Shown: positions 25,873 to 34,506 of the stretch, piece after piece
Layout of the letters: the number at the start of each line of letters is the position of its first letter
Numbering within the stretch: position 1 is the first letter of the stretch
Source: an uncultured Erysipelotrichales bacterium
GTDB taxonomy: Bacteria; Bacillota_I; Bacilli_A; Erysipelotrichales; Coprobacillaceae
Assembly (NCBI GenBank): GCA_910579135.1
Contig: CAJTTM010000005.1
Span: 1 to 64,000, forward strand
Direction: 5' to 3'
Length of the DNA stretch: 64,000 nucleotides
Program-made: the position numbers and the translations under genes
Notes under the pieces: generated by a model
The model's input: only the letters and a program-made list of their open reading frames with translations
What the model was told of the DNA's origin: nothing
Database searches by the model: none

Positions 25873-26193
25873 TTATCTAGTATCTACTAAGATATCTAAT
25901 GCTTCTTCAACTTTCATACCATACTTCAGATAAAAAATATTTTTAAATTTCTTTGTGTGTTCATTTGTAAGTTCATTGTTTTTCACACGAACCAGTTCAT
26001 CAACTTCTAAATAAGAATATGCATACTTAATAAATTCAGTTGCGATTTCTTCATTTTCGATTATAAAATGCAGAAGAATTCTAATCGACTTACTTGCACT
26101 CTTCTGTCCAATTTGACTTTTTATCCAATTAAAATAGTCAAATTCTAAATCGCTAAAGTATACGTTAATTTTTAACTTAGACATTTTGTCCAT
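25873..26193 (-). CDS. Small hypothetical protein, possibly ribbon-helix-helix-like
   Basis: 106 aa. The N-terminal part (KINVYFSDLEFDYFNWIKSQIGQKSASKSIRILLHFIIENEE) has the beta-strand then two-helix rhythm of CopG/RHH-type DNA-binding proteins; the C-terminal half is charged and helical. No clear Shine-Dalgarno sequence is seen before ATG 26193 or the second ATG three codons on. It sits at the presumed left end of the ICE beside the recombinase and could be an accessory protein, or chromosomal. I do not recognise a family. Confidence 0.5.
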   Translation of the reverse strand: MDKMSKLKINVYFSDLEFDYFNWIKSQIGQKSASKSIRILLHFIIENEEIATEFIKYAYSYLEVDELVRVKNNELTNEHTKKFKNIFYLKYGMKVEEALDILVDTR

Positions 26194-26395
26194 TTTTTAT
26201 CATACTTTTTTAAAAACAAAAAAAGATTACAAGTCTTTGTTTCTCGTAACCTCTTATCATTTATTTTATTCTATGTATTTTAAAACTTCATAAAATATGT
26301 TCAATTCGCTAAAAAATATATGGTGCCCGAGTGACGCTCGAGACGAACTTTTGTACATTGCTTAGAATAAATAAACAAGTGAGACACGAGAAACC

Positions 26396-26408
26396 AGTTG
26401 CTACTCCA
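26396..26408. repeat. 13-bp inverted repeat, left copy, flanking the recombinase gene
   Basis: AGTTGCTACTCCA at 26396-26408 is the exact reverse complement of 27827-27839. The two copies flank the serine recombinase gene on both sides. The gap 26194-26483 also holds a GC-richer patch (26333-26352). This could be a recombination site or a regulatory sequence. Confidence 0.5.
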
Positions 26409-26483
26409 CTTATTTTCTTTATCTAAAGCTATTATAATGCTTTTTAATAAGTTTGTCTATATTTTTACCTTACTTTTTTAAAA

Positions 26484-27812
26484 TTACCTTACTTTTTCCT
26501 TTGTTTCAACGCTCACAACCATATTTAATGAAGTATGTACAATAACATTTATTACATTATCTTGAATAAAAAGTCCTCTTTGTTTATCATTCATTATATT
26601 CCAATCTATTTCATGATTTTCATATATCTTTAAGCCCTGAAGCAATTCTTCACGTTCTTTTTCTAGTTTATACATAATACCTGTAAAACTAACAACATCT
26701 ATTATATTATTAACGAAACTATTATTTGTATTTTCAATCTTTTTATTTATTCTTCTAATTTGTCCCATAACTTTTCTTTTGTTTTTTTCTATATCTTGTT
26801 TCTTTGTTAAATAAATAATATCTACTAATACTTGATTCAATAATTTATCTTGATTAATTCTTTGACCACAATTTTTACATTTATAGTAATAGTATATTTT
26901 CTTTCTTTTATGTGTTGATTGTTGGACACATAAACTTCCACATGTGCACCTTACCTTATTTTTAAAATAATACTTATCAGACGACTCATTTGGTCTTCTT
27001 CTCAACATTGCTTCCCTTGCCATTAACAACCTATCTTTATCTACAATTTTAGGGATAACATTATCATATACAATATCTTTGAACACAACTTCTCCACAAA
27101 TAGTATTTTTAAATAAATATTTTCTTATTTTTTCATAACCTAAATCTATGTGGTATTCATCATTAATATTTTCAACAATTCTTGCTAATGAAATGCCTTC
27201 TATGAGACAATCAACAATCTTCCTTATAATTGTTGCCTCTTCCATATTGATAGTAATTCTTTTTTCTTTATCTTTATTATAACCATATGGACAATTTGCA
27301 AATGGGTACAAACCTTGATCAAGTATTTCAAATGTTGATATCTCTGTTCTTTCTTTTACTTGATCTCTTTCAAATTGTGCAAGCACTGCCAATAGCCCTA
27401 CAACTACTCTACCAGTTGCACTTTTAATATCTAAATTATCTACTATTGAAATCAAATGACAATTATGTTCAATTAGAAATTCAATTAAGTAATATATATC
27501 TAAAACATTTCTACTTAGTCTATCTAACTTATTGATAATAATAGTATCAATTTCTCCATTCTCAACATCTTTTAACAACTGTTGTAAATTTTTCCTTTTT
27601 AGATTCTTTGCACTTTTTCCTTCATCTATATATAACTTAATTGATTCAACTTCTATTTCAAATAATTCTACATATGATTTACCTTTTCTAACTTGAGCAT
27701 CTATACTATAACCCTCTCTCGCCTGTTCGTTGGTTGAGACCCTTGCATATATAGCTACTCTTCTTTTATTATTGGGATTTTTAATTTCATTCTTCGTTTT
27801 TCGAATTCTCAT
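26484..27812 (-). CDS. Large serine recombinase (ICE integrase)
   Basis: 442 aa. The N-terminal resolvase domain begins RRVAIYARVSTNEQAREGYSI, with the nucleophilic Ser in ARVST and the conserved LDRLSRN arginine segment. The recombinase domain follows (LYPFANCPYGYNKDKEKRI), then a zinc-ribbon-like segment (CTCGSLCVQQS... CKNCGQ; C-x-C and C-x2-C pairs), and a coiled-coil tail (about 345-400) typical of site-specific integrases. The GAGG site lies 4 nt before ATG 27812. Such enzymes integrate and, with a directionality factor, excise ICEs. At 442 aa it is shorter than most (500-550 aa) but motifs are intact. Confidence 0.9.
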   Translation of the reverse strand: MRIRKTKNEIKNPNNKRRVAIYARVSTNEQAREGYSIDAQVRKGKSYVELFEIEVESIKLYIDEGKSAKNLKRKNLQQLLKDVENGEIDTIIINKLDRLSRNVLDIYYLIEFLIEHNCHLISIVDNLDIKSATGRVVVGLLAVLAQFERDQVKERTEISTFEILDQGLYPFANCPYGYNKDKEKRITINMEEATIIRKIVDCLIEGISLARIVENINDEYHIDLGYEKIRKYLFKNTICGEVVFKDIVYDNVIPKIVDKDRLLMAREAMLRRRPNESSDKYYFKNKVRCTCGSLCVQQSTHKRKKIYYYYKCKNCGQRINQDKLLNQVLVDIIYLTKKQDIEKNKRKVMGQIRRINKKIENTNNSFVNNIIDVVSFTGIMYKLEKEREELLQGLKIYENHEIDWNIMNDKQRGLFIQDNVINVIVHTSLNMVVSVETKEKVR

Positions 27813-27826
27813 TGAACCTCCATTTC

Positions 27827-27839
27827 TGGAGTAGCAACT
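27827..27839. repeat. 13-bp inverted repeat, right copy
   Basis: TGGAGTAGCAACT, exact reverse complement of 26396-26408, located 14 nt before the recombinase start codon. The match does not extend beyond 13 bp on either side. Confidence 0.5.
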
Positions 27840-27894
27840 AATACAATTATCATATATTAGTATTCACTTTGGAACGAAAAACAAAAACAATGTA

Positions 27895-27930
27895 ATAATT
27901 TGTATCTAAATTAGCAGAAAAACAAATTAT
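27895..27930. repeat. Inverted repeat between recombinase and cargo operon
   Basis: ATAATTTGT (27895-27903) and ACAAATTAT (27922-27930) are perfect 9-bp arms 18 bp apart. It lies upstream of the recombinase gene and could bind a regulator or the recombinase itself. Confidence 0.35.
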
Positions 27931-27962
27931 ATGTAGCGATTTTTATAAAAAACATCCCACTT

Positions 27963-27988
27963 AAAAACTCATCTTGATATAAGATGAG
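27963..27988 (-). terminator. Terminator of the KAP/HExxH operon
   Basis: CTCATCTT (27968-27975) and AAGATGAG (27981-27988) form an 8-bp stem with a 5-nt loop; on the minus strand TTTTT (27963-27967) follows directly. It closes the two-gene cargo unit before the recombinase. Confidence 0.8.
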
Positions 27989-28029
27989 CTTACATTTTTT
28001 TATTTACAAATATACAACAATAACTTCTT

Positions 28030-30489
28030 TTATTTAACCAATTTCTTTAAATCGTCTTCATTTATTTTTTCTAAAGCATCGTGGACAGCCTTCATACTAC
28101 TTAATAAGTCTATATTATTATTAAAATTATTTATATAGTCCATTAATTCATTTATTTTATTTGTTTTTCTCTTTATTTCTTTATACAAGTTTTCTATCCA
28201 TCCATACTTCTCTTTATCTTCTAACATAGATTTTAAAATTGTATTACAATTTAAAAAATATTTTTCAAACTTTGTATATATATTATAATTATGAAATCCT
28301 GGCAAAAATATTGTATTATCATCAAACATGATTGATTGTTTGTTGTTTAAATTAAAAATATTTAATATTTCAAATAATCTATTTTTATCATATATATTCA
28401 TATTCGTTTTATGGATTTCTTCAGTCCATTTAAAAACTCTTATAACAAATGCAATTCTTGTAAGTGTAAAACAAGAAAAAAATATTTCTCCCCCTTGATA
28501 ACTGTCTTCTATAGCGTTGATATAGTCCTGACAGCTTAAACCTAATACATTTATAGAAAAAATATCAGAATAACACTCTCTAAGAATCCTTTCCATGTTT
28601 AAGTTCATCCAGTAAACAGAGTATTTATCATTAGGATTTAAAAAATTATTAAATTGTCTTTCCATACTCAAATATACATCTTCTTTTGTATATGTACTAT
28701 TATCTTTTAGTGTTATATTATTTAAAATAACGTTTTTATTTTCTTCAAGGAACAATACAATATTTGATCTAATTAATTCTTCACACTCTTTCAAATAATA
28801 CTTATGCTTAGATTTACTAGAATTAATTTTAGAAATAACATCAGTTTTAATATTTTTTATAAATAGCGAAATTATTTTTTTCATATCATTAGAAAACACA
28901 TCACCCGCACCTATTCCTTCTAAAGATATTAAATCAATATATATTATATAGGTTAAAGATTGTATTAAACACAAAACTCTATCCTTCCTACATCTAAGAT
29001 TACTATCTGGAATAAAATGACCCACTTCATGAGTTAATATTACCAAAGATGTCTCTATATCAAAAAGAGAAGACACAGGCATATGAACAGAGAGAAGGCG
29101 ATGATCATAATCATCTCTTTCTGGTGTAAAAGATTTAACATCCACTATACTATGAAGTATAGGGGTAATTAAAAATTCATAGCGTATTTTATCGTCATAA
29201 AAAGTATTTCTTAATTTTCTTATGAAATTAGAATAAAAAGTAATAAGTCTTGCAGGAGTATAATAAAGTACTGGGACAGTATAAAAAGAATGTTGCGAAT
29301 CTATACCTGTTCCTAATAGAGTTGTTATAGAACGATGAATTTCTTCTAGAGCTTCATATGTATTTTCATATGATACACTTTTTTCAAACTGTAATTGTAC
29401 AGCACATTCATACAAAGCTGGCAATATCATCTGGATTAGATATCTACTATTTATATCATATACATTAATATCCTTTAATAAATAAGAAATTTTTAAAAAA
29501 ACATTAACACATTCAATAATTTCTTTATTGCTATTTTTTGAAACAAACGAAGATTTAGCAGGTTCATTATTATATATATCTCTAAGAAGAATTTCTTTAT
29601 TACATAACAAATCAATATTTTTTTTATAATTTTGTTGTATTTTTGATAATTCTATTGTTGTGTTTGAAGAATTAACATTTAAATCTGGTATTTCACTTAG
29701 CGATAGTGACGAATGAGAAAATTTAACTGCATCACATAAATTAGAATTTTCTCTGTCCAATATTTCTTTGTTATAAAACAATCCAAAAAATAGTTGTGAG
29801 GATATACCAAAAATCCCTATAGAGTAATCACTATTCCCTAGAAAATAGTTTTCCTGATATTTTAAATCTGCACCTTTTAGTTTAGATATTAATATATTTT
29901 TTAAACTATCAAATTTGTTTTTACTTCTTATTTTAAAATTTAACATTACATTTATTTGTTCAAGTTCTATTTTTTTTAAATCTATATTTTGATCCATCGA
30001 TAAAATCGTATAACAAAGATTCCAAGGTTCGTTATCTGCTATAGAACTAATATAAGAAATTCCATCTATTAATTTATTACATCTTAAAATCAATATATAA
30101 GAATGTTTATCAAATGTTTTTAATAGCATGTATTTAGATCCATTTAATTTGTTATGAATTTCCTTTATATTATCACATACTTCTTGAATATCTATAAAAG
30201 TTATAAATTGATATATATATTCTTTTTGAAATTCATCAAGTTCTTTTTTATTTACACTTCCATATGCATAAAATATTTGTTTATGACTATCAATTTGATT
30301 TTTAATTTCCAATAAATAGTCATTCGCTATTTCATTCATATTTGTGTAATCTTGAGATCTCTTTATTTCTAAAAAAAGTCCATCAAACTGCCCAAAAGCT
30401 TTATAATCTCCATATTTTTTTTTATTAGAATAATACAAATCGTTTATTTTATTTAAAATAATTTTAACAATAATATCTTCATTTTCCAT
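28030..30489 (-). CDS. Large protein with HExxH metallopeptidase-like motif, partner of the KAP-like NTPase
   Basis: 819 aa, no signal peptide or obvious membrane segment, so cytoplasmic. The central region contains LVILTHEVGHFIP (HEVGH at about 486-490), and about 150 residues later RECYSDIFSIN, an E-x3-D helix that suits the third zinc ligand of gluzincin-type peptidases. The N-terminal half (1-400) and the C-terminal 120 residues (helical, charged) match nothing I recognise. The stop of the NTPase gene overlaps this gene's Shine-Dalgarno (TTTTAAGGAG), an 11-nt gap, so the two are co-translated. Own terminator downstream. A role as effector of a two-protein defence or toxin system is inference; no catalytic function is proven. 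Confidence 0.75.
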   Translation of the reverse strand: MENEDIIVKIILNKINDLYYSNKKKYGDYKAFGQFDGLFLEIKRSQDYTNMNEIANDYLLEIKNQIDSHKQIFYAYGSVNKKELDEFQKEYIYQFITFIDIQEVCDNIKEIHNKLNGSKYMLLKTFDKHSYILILRCNKLIDGISYISSIADNEPWNLCYTILSMDQNIDLKKIELEQINVMLNFKIRSKNKFDSLKNILISKLKGADLKYQENYFLGNSDYSIGIFGISSQLFFGLFYNKEILDRENSNLCDAVKFSHSSLSLSEIPDLNVNSSNTTIELSKIQQNYKKNIDLLCNKEILLRDIYNNEPAKSSFVSKNSNKEIIECVNVFLKISYLLKDINVYDINSRYLIQMILPALYECAVQLQFEKSVSYENTYEALEEIHRSITTLLGTGIDSQHSFYTVPVLYYTPARLITFYSNFIRKLRNTFYDDKIRYEFLITPILHSIVDVKSFTPERDDYDHRLLSVHMPVSSLFDIETSLVILTHEVGHFIPDSNLRCRKDRVLCLIQSLTYIIYIDLISLEGIGAGDVFSNDMKKIISLFIKNIKTDVISKINSSKSKHKYYLKECEELIRSNIVLFLEENKNVILNNITLKDNSTYTKEDVYLSMERQFNNFLNPNDKYSVYWMNLNMERILRECYSDIFSINVLGLSCQDYINAIEDSYQGGEIFFSCFTLTRIAFVIRVFKWTEEIHKTNMNIYDKNRLFEILNIFNLNNKQSIMFDDNTIFLPGFHNYNIYTKFEKYFLNCNTILKSMLEDKEKYGWIENLYKEIKRKTNKINELMDYINNFNNNIDLLSSMKAVHDALEKINEDDLKKLVK

Positions 30490-30500
30490 AACTAATCTCC

Positions 30501-32618
30501 TTAAAACTGCGATATTTTATATCTAAGATACTCTCCCATTGTCATATTTAATAATTTATCTGTTCCATATTTAATATCTTCATAATTAAATAATAACGAT
30601 AAATTAAATTTACCTACATCCATTTCAGTTAACTCAGTTCCACCATCATATATTTTTATTTTATTTGAATATTCATCACTTTTGTTTTCAACTATTTTAT
30701 ACATAAACTTATTTATGTTATCAAATTTGTAGCCTATATCATCTATTACAAATAAGGTCGTCAAATCCATAATTTTTTCTTTAAGATTACATATAAAATC
30801 ACTCATTTGCCTATTAATACATATTATACTTTTTTTGGAATTACAACTCTTATTTTGAGATAATTTTTCCTCATCATATAAAATTGAATTAAATGATTTT
30901 ATATCTATAATTTGTAACGCAAGTAAACAATACACACAATAAAGAATATATTTTATAGCTCTTGCATCTGTTAAAAAAATATTTTTTTCCATAAAAGTAT
31001 TAAATCTCTTTATTAGTGTTTCAATCTCATGTAAAGAAAGATGATATTCGTTATGCAATTTTGTTATATATTCTTTATTAGCACTATAAAACTGTTTATA
31101 ATACTTTAAATCTTCTTCCTTCTTATTTAATAAATCCTCAATAAATTCATCTTTTGGCTTTAAATATAGTTTATGAACATTATGAAATATATTACTATAA
31201 TAATAACTTAAACTAATATTCATTCCATAGTTAGCTTCAGATAATTCTAAAAAATATTCATTATCTACCATAAACACAAAAGGTATCTTTTTATCAATAA
31301 AAAGATATTTAATTTTATCAATAAATGAAACAAGAAATTGTGGATTACATTTATCCAAATTATCTACAATAAATATAGCATTATTTTTAACTAGTATTTC
31401 TTTGAAACTTTCTAAGCTATCATTAAAATTTTGTATTTTCTTTCGAGAAAAATTCTTTTTATATGAAACCTTTGTTTGTCCATTCAAATCTTTTATTAAA
31501 TCAATTGTTTTTTCAGCTGCTATCATGCTATCTTTATCCTTCAACACGCCTTTAGCAATTTGTATCAAACCCTTTTTTACTACTTTCATCAATTCCTTAT
31601 CACTTGTATTAATTTCCAAAATACCATTTTTAAATTGCATGGCAACAGCATTATATACTATATTCAAAACATTCTCTAAAGAAAGATCATAATCTTGATT
31701 GTTCATTGAAATATATATGCAAAGCTTTCTACTTATTTTCTCATAAAAAGAAGATATCATTTTTTGCTCTGTAAGTCTAAAGGAGCTTACCAATACACTT
31801 TTTACTTGATCAAGTTTTCCTATTTTACATTTTGTAATATCATCGTTAATTTTATTAAGCCCTTCCTCAATTTTTTTAACATCGTTTTCAAGGCTATTCC
31901 TCAATTCATTGACATTGTTTTCAAGTTTTATCCTCAATTCATTGACATCATTTGCAAGTTCTATCTTTGATTTATCAACATCATTTTCAACCTCACTAAG
32001 CTTAACATGTTCAAAAAAAACTGTATTCATTTTATTAAGTATATTTATTATTTCATCAAAATCATCTATTTTAATTAATTCACAGTTTCTAATAATAACA
32101 TCAATATTTTCTCTAATTGTACCAATTTCTACATTCTTAAATTTGTTAACTCTATCTTCAAGCTCTCTTACTTTATTATCTTTAAGTTTACTCATAAAAC
32201 AATCAATCATCTTTTCATTTATATTTATTAAAGCTTTATCTAAAATGTTTTTTTTCACCCCTTCAAGTTTTTTTAGAAACTCATTAACATTTTCATTAAA
32301 TTTATATATCCTATTTTCACTATACTGTTTTGTAACGTCTTCAATAATTTTATTGTAACGTTTTTTTATTTTTTTATCTGTTGATAAAAAGTTAATGTTG
32401 TAAATCAAATATAAAAAATGAGCAACAAACGTTTTCCCGCTTCCATGAGTGGCATCTATTGCAATTGTAATAAAATCACTATCCTCTTTGTTCAAAATAT
32501 CAGCTTCGATCAATTTCATTGCAAATAAAATTGTATCATAATTATAATAATGTAATTTGTTTTTTATCCAATTACAAGCCTCATCTAAACTCAATTCTGT
32601 TTCTATTTTTTTTGACAT
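30501..32618 (-). CDS. KAP-like P-loop NTPase with an internal coiled coil
   Basis: 705 aa from ATG 32616-32618 (AAAGG 9 nt upstream). Walker A is IDATHGSGKTF (residues about 54-64), and the Walker B region near 413-423 is IFIVDNLDKCNP, the I-x-x-DNLD-x-C-x-P form typical of KAP-family NTPases. Between them, residues about 100-270 form a long coiled coil with 11-residue repeats (NDVNELRIKLENNVNEL). Unlike classical KAP proteins I see no transmembrane hairpin between the Walker motifs. The ATG of the HExxH partner follows 11 nt after its stop. KAP NTPases occur in phage exclusion (e.g. PifA of F plasmid), which guides the suggestion that this is a sensor/switch subunit. Confidence 0.8.
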   Translation of the reverse strand: MSKKIETELSLDEACNWIKNKLHYYNYDTILFAMKLIEADILNKEDSDFITIAIDATHGSGKTFVAHFLYLIYNINFLSTDKKIKKRYNKIIEDVTKQYSENRIYKFNENVNEFLKKLEGVKKNILDKALININEKMIDCFMSKLKDNKVRELEDRVNKFKNVEIGTIRENIDVIIRNCELIKIDDFDEIINILNKMNTVFFEHVKLSEVENDVDKSKIELANDVNELRIKLENNVNELRNSLENDVKKIEEGLNKINDDITKCKIGKLDQVKSVLVSSFRLTEQKMISSFYEKISRKLCIYISMNNQDYDLSLENVLNIVYNAVAMQFKNGILEINTSDKELMKVVKKGLIQIAKGVLKDKDSMIAAEKTIDLIKDLNGQTKVSYKKNFSRKKIQNFNDSLESFKEILVKNNAIFIVDNLDKCNPQFLVSFIDKIKYLFIDKKIPFVFMVDNEYFLELSEANYGMNISLSYYYSNIFHNVHKLYLKPKDEFIEDLLNKKEEDLKYYKQFYSANKEYITKLHNEYHLSLHEIETLIKRFNTFMEKNIFLTDARAIKYILYCVYCLLALQIIDIKSFNSILYDEEKLSQNKSCNSKKSIICINRQMSDFICNLKEKIMDLTTLFVIDDIGYKFDNINKFMYKIVENKSDEYSNKIKIYDGGTELTEMDVGKFNLSLLFNYEDIKYGTDKLLNMTMGEYLRYKISQF

Positions 32619-32827
32619 TTTCATCAACCTTTACATTTTTCATTATTCTTTTTTTATAAAATATAAGATTTTTTATCTTATTCTAATAACATTCTCAAAA
32701 AAAGCACATATTATAATTGTATCTTTAATAATTCTACTACTTTTTCCTAATTTTTCCAACTTTTTCTTGCGTATTATTTAGTTATTTACAATTAATATGT
32801 AACATTTTACATATATATCATTTTGAC

Positions 32828-32856
32828 TTTACAACTATAACTTAACATGATATAAT
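32828..32856 (+). promoter_or_regulatory. Promoter of the 75-aa ORF
   Basis: TTTACA (32828-32833) and TATAAT (32851-32856) with a 17-bp spacer. The gap 32619-32946 separates divergent units; the KAP-side promoter is not clear to me. Confidence 0.65.
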
Positions 32857-32896
32857 TTATATGCTATATTTTGTCTTTTCAAGATATAGTAATACA

Positions 32897-32928
32897 TTTC
32901 AAAAATTATTATACAATTATTTTTGAAA
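32897..32928 (+). promoter_or_regulatory. Leader inverted repeat of the 75-aa ORF
   Basis: TTTCAAAAAT (32897-32906) and ATTTTTGAAA (32919-32928) are perfect 10-bp arms with a 12-nt loop, between the promoter and the AGGAGG site at 32935-32940. It could be an operator or an mRNA stem controlling translation. Confidence 0.5.
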
Positions 32929-32946
32929 TATATTAGGAGGTATTGT

Positions 32947-33174
32947 ATGGCATACTATACAAAAGTAGCTTTTGAACAAAAATTAATAACACCACAACCT
33001 AAGATTATTGAAAGTACTTTTCTATCAATCAATGATATTAAAAGTTGCTTTTTAAATCCTGATGATTGTATCCCTGATAATCAAGATGATTTCAAGGACG
33101 TCAAAATCACCAAAAATATATATGATGATTTTTTTGGTGAATTAGAAGAACTTGACAGTTTGTTATTAGATTAG
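32947..33174 (+). CDS. Small acidic protein of unknown function
   Basis: 75 aa from ATG 32947 (AGGAGG 6 nt upstream). The first 25 residues are mixed (MAYYTKVAFEQKLITPQPKI); the rest is strongly acidic (DDCIPDNQDDFKDV, DDFFGELEELDSLLLD). No family recognised. It has its own strong promoter, a leader hairpin and a strong terminator, so it is an independently and perhaps highly expressed unit, on the strand opposite to the ICE backbone and just upstream of the KAP/HExxH operon. Such small acidic ICE proteins can be antirestriction-type DNA mimics or regulators, but nothing here proves it. Confidence 0.65.
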   Translation: MAYYTKVAFEQKLITPQPKIIESTFLSINDIKSCFLNPDDCIPDNQDDFKDVKITKNIYDDFFGELEELDSLLLD

Positions 33175-33220
33175 TTAAAAGACAAGAAATTTTTTTCTTG
33201 CTTTTTTATTATCTACTAAA

Positions 33221-33254
33221 GAAGAGTTCACCTTTATAGGTGAACTCTTCTATT
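33221..33254 (+). terminator. Strong terminator after the 75-aa ORF
   Basis: GAAGAGTTCACC (33221-33232) and GGTGAACTCTTC (33239-33250) form a perfect 12-bp stem with loop TTTATA, followed by TATT. A smaller AAGAAA/TTTCTT hairpin with a T-run precedes it at 33184-33207. Confidence 0.8.
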
Positions 33255-33371
33255 GGTTTCTCATGTCTTTCGACATAGTCATTATAGCACAAATAATTAT
33301 AGATTTAAATCATTATTTTAAATAATTTTATATATTCTTATACAAAACAACAAAACATAAGAACCATATTA

Positions 33372-33399
33372 TTGAATTATTAAGTATAAATGTTATAAT
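33372..33399 (+). promoter_or_regulatory. Promoter of the DUF3825 gene
   Basis: TTGAAT (33372-33377), 16-bp spacer, TATAAT (33394-33399), about 50 nt upstream of the start codon. Confidence 0.6.
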
Positions 33400-33450
33400 A
33401 ATCATATCATGTATTAAAAATATAAAAATAATGACTAGGAGGTTTTAAAA

Positions 33451-34257
33451 TTGGACGATGTAAATGTGGGTCCTAAGTTGAGAAATTTTGCTTTTTTGGG
33501 AAGTAAGGAAACTTTTATGGAGAAACTGAAGGTTTTATCTCAATTAGCTGAAAAAGAAAATTGGACAAGTAGAGAAAGTGATTATAATTATGATATCTTA
33601 TATAGATATATAATGCATACTTTCGATAGAATTGACTTTGAAAATAAAATTATTTTTACAAATAATCAGGAAAATGCATGTTTTAATACTGGACTTCTTA
33701 CAGAAATGGGAGAAGATATTGTAGCCCTATTTTCTAAAAATAGAAATACTGACAAATCTGAAAAATGGTTTTTAAATGGTTTCTATTGTTTATCAGATAG
33801 AAAAATTGTTGAAAAGTTTTGTGAAGAACCAGCAGTTGCTGAATATTTTGATAAACCCGAAATGATGTATTTTAATCCTAATTATAAAATTATTGTAAAT
33901 GCAAATCATATTTTAAAAGATAATACATCAAGATTCCCTCAAGAATTGACTAATAAAGGATTAAGACATTTAAATATGATTTTTAATGGTGCATTGGAAT
34001 TAACAAAGAAGAAAATAAAGAGGAATTATAGATTGGTTGTTCCTCAATATTATGGTGGAACAATTACATATTTACTTCCTTTAGAATTGGATGATTTTAA
34101 ATGTGCATTAGCGATTGAATTGCTAGATAACAAACAATATAGAGCTAATACAATTCTAACATTAGATATGGCTTATTCAAATGCTAGATTGTTAATGAAA
34201 CCAGAATCAGATTGGTTGAATATAGATTTTAGTGAAGAAAGCAAAAAGCGAGAATAA
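33451..34257 (+). CDS. DUF3825 domain-containing protein
   Basis: 268 aa. It starts with TTG at 33451, 8 nt after AGGAGG (no ATG in a suitable place). The sequence KLRNFAFLGSKETFMEKLKVLSQLAEKENW...YDILYRYIMHTFDRIDFENKIIF and the later YYGGTITYLLPLEL match the DUF3825 pattern as I know it. The domain is often found in stand-alone proteins of mobile elements and fused to RNA-binding modules, but its activity is not established. Single gene with its own promoter and terminator, opposite to the ICE backbone. Confidence 0.7.
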   Translation: MDDVNVGPKLRNFAFLGSKETFMEKLKVLSQLAEKENWTSRESDYNYDILYRYIMHTFDRIDFENKIIFTNNQENACFNTGLLTEMGEDIVALFSKNRNTDKSEKWFLNGFYCLSDRKIVEKFCEEPAVAEYFDKPEMMYFNPNYKIIVNANHILKDNTSRFPQELTNKGLRHLNMIFNGALELTKKKIKRNYRLVVPQYYGGTITYLLPLELDDFKCALAIELLDNKQYRANTILTLDMAYSNARLLMKPESDWLNIDFSEESKKRE

Positions 34258-34269
34258 TCTCGCTTTTTT
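34247..34269. terminator. Terminator of the DUF3825 gene
   Basis: AGCGAGA (34247-34253) and TCTCGCT (34258-34264) with a 4-nt loop, T-run after and A-run before, so active on either strand. The remaining gap to 34506 shows no ORF. Confidence 0.75.
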
Positions 34270-34506
34270 AATAGATCATATAAAATTTCATTTTTAATAA
34301 TAACATTACTCAAAAAGTTTCATAAAAAAATTTGGCTTAAACAAAAAATATAATTTAGGAAGATTCCATTAAAAAAATAACTTTTTTGAAAGATAAGTAT
34401 CTTTCACCTATATTATACCTATATTTTAATAAAATACAACTCTTTTTATTGTTAAGTGTAATAAACTTTAAAAATTTTTTTAAAATTATAATAAAATCAT
34501 ATAATC

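Noticed and set aside
26327..26352. GC-richer stretch reading TGGTGCCCGAG, like the 3' acceptor end of a tRNA-Leu on the minus strand
   Set aside because: Upstream minus-strand sequence does not form a T-arm or any cloverleaf, so I do not call a tRNA or tRNA remnant. It may only be near the ICE end.
31860..31990. Tandem repeats that might be a CRISPR-like array
   Set aside because: They encode coiled-coil repeats in frame, with no constant spacers or cas genes anywhere in the window.
31402..32358. Long plus-strand open frames opposite the KAP-like gene
   Set aside because: They are antisense to a well-supported coding region, Ser/Phe/Leu-rich as expected from the complement of Lys/Glu-rich coiled coil, and have no ribosome binding site.
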